In this document: in pieces, positions 33,961 through 41,394 of the stretch
How positions within the stretch are numbered: the stretch's first letter is position 1
Layout of the letters: the number at the start of each line of letters is the position of its first letter
Origin: Sungkyunkwania multivorans
GTDB taxonomy: Bacteria; Bacteroidota; Bacteroidia; Flavobacteriales; Flavobacteriaceae
DNA: 64,000 nt
Reading direction: 5' to 3'
Assembly: GCF_042675645.1 (NCBI RefSeq)
Contig: NZ_JBHTJH010000003.1
Span: 124,001-188,000 of the forward strand
Position numbers and translations under genes: made by a program
Notes under the pieces: model-generated
Seen by the model: only the letters and a program-made list of their open reading frames with translations
The model's database searches: none
What the model was told of the DNA's origin: nothing

Positions 33961-36657
33961 TTAAAGTATAAATCGATACGTCACCTTCAACAAGAAGATA
34001 TTCTCAATCGTCTGGTCTAAAATTTGGGTCCTTAAACTCGTTAGTAGTGGATCCGCAGGGTCGCCGCCACCTCCACCATTCTGAGACCATACCAGAAAAA
34101 TCTCCGAACCTGGAATGTATTCCCATCTAAAGACCAAATTGGAGCGCCATTGTACAAACGCAAAATCTGGATTTCCAAAAGAATAATCTACGGTACCGTC
34201 TGCATCTTCGTCCACAAAATACACATCGCTATTGGGGTCAAAAGTTAACTGCGTCTCATCATATTGGTCGAAACGATCTTCAAAGCGGTCGGCGATTGGA
34301 TCTGTGACATGCTTGAAATTAGAATATCGACCTCTTGAAATAAATGGCTGCCCCCAATATTGCAAGGTCATATTTGGATTGATCGTATAATTAAGCCGCA
34401 TGGACATACTAAGCGTTCGCTGATCGATGGTCGCATTCAAATACCTCACCTCATTTCCGACCTCCAAATTATCGACATATTGCAACTGGTCATTGTTTAG
34501 GCTATATGATGGATTCAATGAAACACGCAAGGAATTTGTTGGCTGGTAGCTGATGCCTCCACCAATTCTGAAGAAACTCGTAGAATTGTCAAAGGCCTTA
34601 CCACCACCATTACTCAGATTAAAACGCACCTTCTTGCGATTATCCGTCCCAATGTTGTTCCAATAGTTATAATCTCCTGTAAATCGAAGTCTTGGCCCTC
34701 CACGCAAAGCAAAATTCGAATAGCGCACCGGTGTGATGTTTCCCCCAATATTGGCAAACCAGTTGTTGATAAAATTTGCCCAGGAATTAACATTGAAGCC
34801 TACTAGATTATTATTTCCCTCAAAATCCCACGCTACCCAATGATTATAGTTCAAACCAAGATTTCTGAAGGTCTTATCTGGTTTAAGAGTGCGATAGCCT
34901 GCCCAAGTATAATGACGAATGTCATCCGCCTGTCGTTGAAAGCCAATATCATTGAGCTCTAGCTCTGGCGAACGCCAGGTCATTCCGGATTCAAAACGCC
35001 AATGACCCTTTCCTATTTTCCCTATTTGAAGATTACCGCCAGTCCCGGTCAACGAAGTTCTATTTGGGTCGACGCGCACATGGTCGGCATCAACGCGTTG
35101 AAATAAATGGGTGATGGATTCTTGAGTATTCTGAATAGCCTCTGGACTTCCTTCTACATGGCTCATCACCAAATTTCCACCTAGATACCAGGCCCTGTTA
35201 TCCCATTGATGCTTAAAATCCAATCCGCCAGTGTATGCCCGTCTGTGCAGAAAGCTTACATTTTCACTTAGAGCATCCCTATTTGTTGCAGTAAAAATAC
35301 CTCCAATAAAAGAGTTGCGATCATTGAAATCCTTCTGAAGTCTTCCCACAAAATAATTGGTCAACGGCTCCACCACTTCTTCCCTACCATCAATACGTTG
35401 GTCAGTATTTGGGTCTATTTCTACAATTTCCGCTTTTTCTCTGGCAGTGACACTTTCTAATATTCCGATCGACCAACCGTTCTTGGTTTTTCCACTGAAC
35501 TTTGCCGCCCCCCAAATGGTCGTATTCTCTGGTTGGTCCGCATACTCGTTAGTTCCAAGATTGGCAGAACCATTTGGATTTCTTCCTATTCTTCTTGAAT
35601 AGAACAAGTTATCGAAACCGAAAGTATTCCCCGCCTGAGAGTTTGAAAAGTTGTAGTTAAAGATATTCGCGTTTTCTACAAAGAATGGTCGTTGTTCTCT
35701 AAAGAATATTTGAAAACCATCTAAGGCGATTGCTGAAGGATCGGCCTCTACTTGTCCAAAATCGGGATTGATGGTAAAATCTAGCGTAAGATCATTGGTT
35801 ACGCCTACTTTGCCATCAATACCAACATTGACCATTTGATCCTTCCCATCTCTAAAAGGATTTCCTTCTTCCTTTTCGAAGGTCTCAGCAGATGATAGCA
35901 CAAAAGGTTGGATCTCTAATTGTTTTTGTGGCTCCAGATCCACCAGTCCGTGGAGCTCTCCAAACTCACTTACCCATCCCGCTGCATCTTGGGGCACCCG
36001 TTGCCACACGGAGCGCTCTTCTTCTCTGAAAAAACGTCTTGTGGATTGAAGACCCCAGACTTGCTCTTCAGCCTTACCAAAGCGCAACTGGCTTAAAGGA
36101 ATCTTCACCTCTGCGGTCCACCCTTCTTCATCGATGTTCGTTGCTGTATACCAAACCGGGTTCCAACTACCATCCCAATTATTACCGTTATTTGAAATGA
36201 ATTCATCGCCTTTTACCCCGGCAGCGGTAATGGTAAAGGAAAAACCAGAGCGCTTGTCGTGATAACTATCGATGTTCATTTCTACCCAATCCCCTGCAAA
36301 ACCATCTCTTCTAGAAAGACGCCGTTCGATCTTATCTGGTTCGGGATCATAACATCGGTAGGCGATATAAAGGTATTTCTTGTCATAAATGATCTTGAAC
36401 TTGGTCTGCACACTTGGTTGGGTATTCTCATCTGGACGATTCTCTATATAGTCTCCTGTCCACTCAACATTATCCCAAGCAGTTTCATCTATGATGCCAT
36501 CGATGATCGGAGCCTCTTGCCCATTCAATGCTTTTGTAGTGTAAATCCTTTTCGGAACTTCTAGTGATTTTGGGGCTACACTCTGCTGGGCCGATACCCA
36601 AGAAAATGACGTAAGCAAGAGCACAACAATGACGATTGATTGATGAAAGAATCTCAT
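33961..36657 (-). CDS. DUF5916 protein: CBM9-like domain plus outer-membrane barrel
   Basis: 898 residues with a signal peptide (IVIVVLLLTSFSWVSAQ). Residues ~45-240 form a carbohydrate-binding family 9-like beta-sandwich (APIIDGIIDETAWDNVEW; YLYIAYRCYD; EGWTAEVKIPLSQLRF). The rest is the DUF5916 domain, which carries the segment LDFTINPDFGQVEADPSAI and a long series of amphipathic strands ending LLKVTYRFIL, typical of an outer-membrane barrel. The function is unknown; the family is widespread in Bacteroidota. It is convergent to susD and not part of that operon, so a link to the SusC substrate is only positional. Confidence 0.88.
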   Translation of the reverse strand: MRFFHQSIVIVVLLLTSFSWVSAQQSVAPKSLEVPKRIYTTKALNGQEAPIIDGIIDETAWDNVEWTGDYIENRPDENTQPSVQTKFKIIYDKKYLYIAYRCYDPEPDKIERRLSRRDGFAGDWVEMNIDSYHDKRSGFSFTITAAGVKGDEFISNNGNNWDGSWNPVWYTATNIDEEGWTAEVKIPLSQLRFGKAEEQVWGLQSTRRFFREEERSVWQRVPQDAAGWVSEFGELHGLVDLEPQKQLEIQPFVLSSAETFEKEEGNPFRDGKDQMVNVGIDGKVGVTNDLTLDFTINPDFGQVEADPSAIALDGFQIFFREQRPFFVENANIFNYNFSNSQAGNTFGFDNLFYSRRIGRNPNGSANLGTNEYADQPENTTIWGAAKFSGKTKNGWSIGILESVTAREKAEIVEIDPNTDQRIDGREEVVEPLTNYFVGRLQKDFNDRNSFIGGIFTATNRDALSENVSFLHRRAYTGGLDFKHQWDNRAWYLGGNLVMSHVEGSPEAIQNTQESITHLFQRVDADHVRVDPNRTSLTGTGGNLQIGKIGKGHWRFESGMTWRSPELELNDIGFQRQADDIRHYTWAGYRTLKPDKTFRNLGLNYNHWVAWDFEGNNNLVGFNVNSWANFINNWFANIGGNITPVRYSNFALRGGPRLRFTGDYNYWNNIGTDNRKKVRFNLSNGGGKAFDNSTSFFRIGGGISYQPTNSLRVSLNPSYSLNNDQLQYVDNLEVGNEVRYLNATIDQRTLSMSMRLNYTINPNMTLQYWGQPFISRGRYSNFKHVTDPIADRFEDRFDQYDETQLTFDPNSDVYFVDEDADGTVDYSFGNPDFAFVQWRSNLVFRWEYIPGSEIFLVWSQNGGGGGDPADPLLTSLRTQILDQTIENIFLLKVTYRFIL

Positions 36658-36808
36658 TTTTGGTTAGTTTGTTTACAAGCAAAGACATTTATAGAACACA
36701 ACTGTTACAGCCAGTATTATTTTTTTAATAAAACCTTAACAGATCGACCCCATGCCAAGTTGTTGAAATACGGTTTTTTATATCCCGAAAATGAATTGCA
36801 AAAGGGGG

Positions 36809-36839
36809 TTTGTAAATAAAATTTAAAACCGTACATTTG
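36809..36839 (+). promoter_or_regulatory. Promoter of the rplM ribosomal operon
   Basis: TTTG at 36809-36812 and TACATTTG at 36832-36839 are separated by 19 bp, a full match to the Flavobacteria TTTG-N19-TAnnTTTG promoter. It lies about 50 bp before the rplM start. The clearest promoter in the window. Confidence 0.75.
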
Positions 36840-36889
36840 CAGCCCAATTTTATTGGGATAGGAATGTTTAATATTTTAATTAATTGAGT

Positions 36890-37345
36890 GTGGACACATT
36901 AAGCTACAAGACAATTTCAGCCAACAAGGCCACTGTTAATAAAGAGTGGGTTTTGGTAGATGCTGAAGGACAGACGCTTGGGCGCTTAGCATCTAAGGTG
37001 GCAAAGCTACTTAGAGGCAAGTACAAGCCCAATTTCACACCGCATGTTGACTGTGGCGATAACGTTGTTATCATCAACGCAGAAAAGATCAACTTAACAG
37101 GAAATAAGTGGGAGGCGAAAGAATATGTTCGTCATACCGGGTATCCTGGCGGTCAGAGAATTTTAACTGCTAACGAACTGTTTGCAAAAGATCCTGCAAG
37201 GTTAGTAGAGAAGTCAGTAAAAGGTATGTTGCCTAAAAACAAATTGGGAGCGGACTTATTCCGTAACCTTAAAGTGTATGTTGGTGCAGAGCACAAACAG
37301 GAGGCGCAAAAACCTAAAGCTATTAACTTAAACGATCTTAAGTAA
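36890..37345 (+). CDS. rplM: 50S ribosomal protein L13
   Basis: Early-assembly protein of the large subunit. From the GTG at 36890 the product is 151 residues starting VDTLSYKTISANKATVNKEW (GTG read as Met), which matches the usual family N-terminus; the TTG six bases upstream is less likely. Conserved segments are VDAEGQTLGRLASKVAKLLR, GDNVVIINAEKI and GMLPKNKLGADLFRNLKVY. It is directly followed by rpsI, whose ATG abuts the rplM stop, the classical L13-S9 operon. Confidence 0.98.
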   Translation: MDTLSYKTISANKATVNKEWVLVDAEGQTLGRLASKVAKLLRGKYKPNFTPHVDCGDNVVIINAEKINLTGNKWEAKEYVRHTGYPGGQRILTANELFAKDPARLVEKSVKGMLPKNKLGADLFRNLKVYVGAEHKQEAQKPKAINLNDLK

Positions 37346-37732
37346 ATGGAAATTATTCACAAGATTGGTCGCAGAAAGACCGCTGTTGCTCGTGTATATG
37401 TTTCAGAAGGATCTGGAAACATTACGGTAAACAAAAAAGACCTAGCTAATTATTTCACTACGGCTACTTTACAATACAAAGTAAAGCAACCATTGGCACT
37501 TACGGATAACGCAGAGAAGTTTGACGTTACAGTAAATGTATATGGCGGTGGAATTACAGGACAAGCCGAGGCTGTTCGTCTAGCTATCTCTAGAGCACTT
37601 TGCGAAGTGGACGCTGAACACAGACTTACGCTAAAGCCAGAAGGGCTACTTACGAGAGACCCTCGCATGGTAGAGCGTAAGAAATTTGGTCAGAAGAAAG
37701 CGCGTAAGAAATTCCAGTTCTCTAAACGTTAA
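37346..37732 (+). CDS. rpsI: 30S ribosomal protein S9
   Basis: 128 residues with the canonical start HKIGRRKTAVARVYV, the middle VYGGGITGQAEAVRLAISRA, and a basic C-terminus ending KKARKKFQFSKR whose terminal KR reaches the ribosomal P site. The ATG follows the rplM stop without a gap. The gene is followed by 175 bp that includes a perfect 20-bp palindrome before rpsB. Confidence 0.98.
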   Translation: MEIIHKIGRRKTAVARVYVSEGSGNITVNKKDLANYFTTATLQYKVKQPLALTDNAEKFDVTVNVYGGGITGQAEAVRLAISRALCEVDAEHRLTLKPEGLLTRDPRMVERKKFGQKKARKKFQFSKR

Positions 37733-37841
37733 TACTGGGCACTTGCTGAAAAAGATTCAGCAATCGATTAAAAGTTCATTAAAATTGTTGTCGTTGTCCC
37801 ATAAACCGGGAGTTAGTTTAGCATCTAAATGGGTAAGGCCG

Positions 37842-37861
37842 ATTCCGATAGCTATCGGAAT
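37842..37861. repeat. Perfect 20-bp palindrome in the rpsI-rpsB spacer
   Basis: ATTCCGATAGCTATCGGAAT is exactly self-complementary. The core CCGATAGCTATCGG is a motif I recall as frequently repeated between genes in Flavobacteria. There is no T-run, so it is not a standard terminator. Confidence 0.75.
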
Positions 37862-37907
37862 GCCACTTATTCATTGCTAATTCAACGGAACGTAAACTAT
37901 TACAAAA

Positions 37908-38714
37908 ATGGCAAAGAACATAGAAATAAAAGAATTGCTAGATGCAGGTGTACACTTTGGTCACCTCACTAGAAAATGGGATCCGAACATGGCGCCATAC
38001 ATTTACATGGAGCGCAATGGAATCCACATCATTAACCTATACAAAACAGCTGCAAAGATCGAAGAGGCCAATGAGGCGCTTAAGAAGATCGCAGCCTCTG
38101 GTAGAAAGATACTTTTCGTCGCTACCAAAAAACAAGCTAAAGACATCGTTGCTGACAAAGCAGGAAACGTAAACATGCCTTACATCACAGAAAGATGGCC
38201 AGGTGGTATGTTGACCAACTTTGTAACGATCCGTAAAGCCGTAAAGAAAATGGCTTCTATCGATCGTATGAAAAAAGATGGTACGTTCAACACGCTGTCT
38301 AAAAAAGAGCGTTTACAAGTAGATCGTCAAAGAGCGAAGCTAGAAAAGAACCTAGGTTCTATTGCTGACATGACACGTCTTCCTGGAGCATTGTTTGTAG
38401 TGGACATCAAGCGCGAGCACATCGCGGTAAAAGAAGCACAAAAATTAAACATTCCTATTTTTGCGATGGTTGATACCAACTCTGACCCACGTCAGGTTGA
38501 TTATGTCATCCCATCCAACGACGATGCTTCAAAATCTATCGAGAATATCCTTACCCATGTGACCGATGCAGTCGCAGAAGGACTTTCTGAAAGAAAAGCG
38601 GAAAAAGAAGCTAAGAAAGCTGTAGAAGAAAAAGCAGAAGCCCCAGCGGCAGAAGCTCCGGCTACAGAAGAAAAGGCTCCTGAGACTGCAAAAGAAGCAA
38701 CGACTAAAGAATAA
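37908..38714 (+). CDS. rpsB: 30S ribosomal protein S2
   Basis: 268 residues. The family signature is clear: ELLDAGVHFGHLTRKWDPNM, then KILFVATKKQAKDIV and ERWPGGMLTNFVTIRKAV, plus PGALFVVDIKREHIAVKEA and the NSDPRQVDYVIPSNDDA region. The last ~45 residues are an Ala/Glu/Lys-rich, low-complexity extension (KAEAPAAEAPATEEKAPETA), typical in Bacteroidota. tsf follows downstream, the conserved rpsB-tsf pairing. Confidence 0.98.
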   Translation: MAKNIEIKELLDAGVHFGHLTRKWDPNMAPYIYMERNGIHIINLYKTAAKIEEANEALKKIAASGRKILFVATKKQAKDIVADKAGNVNMPYITERWPGGMLTNFVTIRKAVKKMASIDRMKKDGTFNTLSKKERLQVDRQRAKLEKNLGSIADMTRLPGALFVVDIKREHIAVKEAQKLNIPIFAMVDTNSDPRQVDYVIPSNDDASKSIENILTHVTDAVAEGLSERKAEKEAKKAVEEKAEAPAAEAPATEEKAPETAKEATTKE

Positions 38715-38810
38715 ATTGTAACAAATAACACTTTAGTGAAATTCAGAAGCCGGAGAGTTATAACTTTTCGGCTTTTGAAAAATAAACTACAAAATACAAA
38801 ACACATGACA

Positions 38811-39776
38811 ATGGTAAAGATAAGTGCCGCCGAAGTAAGTAAATTAAGAAAAGCTACGGGTGCTGGTATGATGGACTGCAAAAAAGCCCTAGTAGAGGCT
38901 GAAGGTGATTTCGATAAAGCCATCGAAGTACTTCGTAAAAAAGGTCAGAAAGTGGCAGCAAAACGCGCTGACAGAGAATCTTCTGAAGGTGTTGCGATTG
39001 CCCGTGTATCGGAAGATGCCACCAAGGCGATCGCCATGTCTCTTAACTGTGAGACCGATTTCGTTGCGAAAAATGACGATTTCGTTACCTTGGCAGAGCA
39101 ACTGGCAGACCTTGCTTTAGATTTTGAAAACAAAGACGCCTTTTTGGCTGCGGATTTCAACGGAATGACCGTTGCAGAAAAGCTTACTGAGCAAACCGGA
39201 GTTATCGGCGAGAAGATCGAGATCGGTGGTTTCGAAAGATTAGAGGCCCCTTTTATCGGTTCTTATGTTCACGGAAAGAAGATCGCTGCTATCGTTGGTC
39301 TTTCTGCCAAAATAGACAAGGCCGCACAATTGGCCAAAGAATTGTCTATGCAGGTTGCATCGATGGGCGCAACATCACTCTCTTATAAAGGTTTCGACCC
39401 TGCATACGTAGCTGCCGAGACAGAGGCTAGAATCGCCGCTATCGAAAAGGACAACGAAGAACTTGCTCGCCTAGGTAAGACGTTGAAGAATGTACCCAAG
39501 TATATCTCTATGCAACAATTGACACCTGAGGTCTTAGCGCAAGCTGAAGAGGAAGCAAAGGCACAATTGAAAGCAGAAGGAAAACCAGAGCAGATCTGGG
39601 ATAAGATCCTTCCTGGTAAAATGGAGCGTTTCATCTCTGACAATACAACACTAGACCAAGAACAATGTCTTTTGGACCAGAAATTTATCATGGACGAGAA
39701 AAAGACCGTTGAAGAATATGTGAAGTCCTTTGGGGACATCACTGTCGTTGACTTCAAAAAAGTTTCTTTGGTATAA
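38811..39776 (+). CDS. tsf: Translation elongation factor Ts
   Basis: Nucleotide exchange factor for EF-Tu. From the ATG at 38811 the protein is 321 residues starting VKISAAEVSKLRKATGAGMM; another ATG at 38805 would add two. The N-terminal UBA-like region (RKATGAGMMDCKKALVEAEG) and the core motif ETDFVAKNDDFVTLAEQ are diagnostic, as is IGEKIEIGGFERLEAPFIG. Longer in-frame sequence upstream to 38736 lies in the rpsB-tsf spacer and lacks family similarity. A strong terminator follows. Confidence 0.97.
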   Translation: MVKISAAEVSKLRKATGAGMMDCKKALVEAEGDFDKAIEVLRKKGQKVAAKRADRESSEGVAIARVSEDATKAIAMSLNCETDFVAKNDDFVTLAEQLADLALDFENKDAFLAADFNGMTVAEKLTEQTGVIGEKIEIGGFERLEAPFIGSYVHGKKIAAIVGLSAKIDKAAQLAKELSMQVASMGATSLSYKGFDPAYVAAETEARIAAIEKDNEELARLGKTLKNVPKYISMQQLTPEVLAQAEEEAKAQLKAEGKPEQIWDKILPGKMERFISDNTTLDQEQCLLDQKFIMDEKKTVEEYVKSFGDITVVDFKKVSLV

Positions 39777-39833
39777 AAATTTTTCTATTTCATTTCCATG
39801 AAGATGGAAATCTATGAAAAAGGTAAATCATAC

Positions 39834-39863
39834 AAACCGCCTTTCCTATGGAATCGGCGGTTT
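39834..39863 (+). terminator. Rho-independent terminator after tsf
   Basis: An 8-bp stem AAACCGCC / GGCGGTTT with a 14-nt loop followed by a T-run (39861-39866), 58 bp past the tsf stop. Confidence 0.88.
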
Positions 39864-39944
39864 TTTATGTCCCTATCGGATGGTATGGTATAATTCTGTT
39901 CTTTAAATACCATCAGAATTACAAAAACACAAATTCCCTTTTTA

Positions 39945-39952
39945 TATATTTG
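39945..39952 (+). promoter_or_regulatory. Putative -7 element of pyrH
   Basis: TATATTTG fits TAnnTTTG, 22 bp before the pyrH ATG and downstream of the tsf terminator, so pyrH-frr is probably a separate unit. No good -33 box seen. Confidence 0.5.
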
Positions 39953-39974
39953 CACAATCTTTCTAACAAAATTC

Positions 39975-40682
39975 ATGCAATACAAAAGAATCTTACTTAA
40001 ACTCAGTGGCGAAGCCCTAATGGGTGACCGCCAATATGGAATTGACCCGAAACGCCTTGCCGAATATGCAGAAGAAATAAAATCCGTCGTAGACAAAGGC
40101 GTGGAGGTTGCTATCGTTATAGGCGGGGGCAACATTTTTAGAGGAGTCGCAGGTGCCAGCAATGGTATGGATCGAGTTCAGGGAGATCATATGGGGATGC
40201 TCGCAACGGTGATCAATGGGCTTGCATTACAAAGCGCATTGGAAGATAACGGAGTACAAACGCGCTTACAATCTGCCATTAAGATCAACGAAGTTGCAGA
40301 ACCTTTTATACGACGCAGGGCATTGCGACATCTTGAAAAAGGTCGCGTAGTGATCTTCGGGGGAGGTACTGGGAACCCATACTTCACCACAGATTCTGCC
40401 GCAGTTTTAAGAGCCATTGAGATCAATGCCGATGTCATCCTTAAAGGCACAAGAGTAGACGGCATCTATAACGACGATCCAGAGAAAAACAAAGAGGCCA
40501 CTAAATTCGATCATATCTCTTTTGATGATGTTCTTAAACAAGGGTTAAAGGTAATGGACACCACAGCATTCACTTTAAGCCAAGAAAATGAACTCCCCAT
40601 TATCGTTTTTGATATGAACAAAACCGGAAATCTATTGAAAGTAGTGTCTGGTGAACGAATCGGAACCAAAGTTAATTTGTAG
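39975..40682 (+). CDS. pyrH: Uridylate kinase
   Basis: 235 residues; phosphorylates UMP to UDP in pyrimidine nucleotide synthesis as a hexamer. The amino-acid-kinase fold is shown by YKRILLKLSGEALMGDRQYG at the N-terminus, the glycine-rich VAIVIGGGNIFRG near residue 45, and GGGTGNPYFTTDSAAVLRAI and KGTRVDGIYNDDPEKNKEAT later. The C-terminal part DTTAFTLSQENELPIIVF is also typical. It is 59 bp upstream of frr, the common pyrH-frr pairing. Confidence 0.97.
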   Translation: MQYKRILLKLSGEALMGDRQYGIDPKRLAEYAEEIKSVVDKGVEVAIVIGGGNIFRGVAGASNGMDRVQGDHMGMLATVINGLALQSALEDNGVQTRLQSAIKINEVAEPFIRRRALRHLEKGRVVIFGGGTGNPYFTTDSAAVLRAIEINADVILKGTRVDGIYNDDPEKNKEATKFDHISFDDVLKQGLKVMDTTAFTLSQENELPIIVFDMNKTGNLLKVVSGERIGTKVNL

Positions 40683-40741
40683 CTAAGGTATTTGTGGCTT
40701 TATTTTTGTTGTCCTATTTTTGATTATAAATTTTTTCAAAA

Positions 40742-41296
40742 ATGAATGAAGAAATAACCTTTATACTAGATACCGCTAAAGAAGCAATGTCGAATGCCAT
40801 TCTTCATTTAGAAAAGGAATTTGTGAATATTCGGGCCGGAAAGGCGTCACCTGCCATGGTCGGTAGTGTCATGGTCGATTACTACGGTTCTCAGACACCG
40901 CTATCGCAAGTGGCCAATGTAAACACTCCAGATGCACGGACCATTAGCATTCAGCCGTGGGAAAAATCGATGCTTCAAGAAATCGAAAGAGCGATCATGA
41001 TCGCCAATCTTGGCTTCAATCCAATGAACAATGGAGAAAGTGTGATCATCAATGTACCCCCGCTGACAGAAGAAAGGCGACGAGACTTATCAAAACAAGC
41101 CAAAGCAGAAGCGGAACATGCCAAAGTTAGTATTAGAAATGCACGCAAAGACGCCAATAATGAAATTAAAAAAGCAGATGTTTCTGAAGACCTTCAGAAG
41201 AATGCAGAGATCGACGTTCAAGAATTAACGGATAGTTATATCAATAAGGTCGATGATGTCTACGCTGTGAAAGAAAAAGAGATAATGACCGTTTAA
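40742..41296 (+). CDS. frr: Ribosome recycling factor
   Basis: 184 residues; with EF-G it splits post-termination ribosomes. Typical segments are MSNAILHLEKEFVNIRAGKA at the N-terminus, STPL-type loop SQTPLSQVANVNTPDARTIS, and PPLTEERRRDLSKQAKAEAE followed by VSIRNARKDANNEIKKA in the long coiled domain I. The C-terminal helix includes DSYINKVDDVYAVKEKEIMT. Ends in a hairpin terminator at 41324-41354. Confidence 0.98.
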   Translation: MNEEITFILDTAKEAMSNAILHLEKEFVNIRAGKASPAMVGSVMVDYYGSQTPLSQVANVNTPDARTISIQPWEKSMLQEIERAIMIANLGFNPMNNGESVIINVPPLTEERRRDLSKQAKAEAEHAKVSIRNARKDANNEIKKADVSEDLQKNAEIDVQELTDSYINKVDDVYAVKEKEIMTV

Positions 41297-41323
41297 CGAG
41301 CAATGTTAAACTTCTTATAAACT

Positions 41324-41354
41324 AATGCGTTCAAGAGTAGGGACGCATTTTTTT
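41324..41354 (+). terminator. Terminator after frr
   Basis: A 7-bp stem AATGCGT / ACGCATT with a 12-nt loop and a T7 run, 28 bp after the frr stop. Confidence 0.88.
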
Positions 41355-41394
41355 ATTGCAAAAAACTAGTATTTTCGCTTTCAAAGCATCGTTG

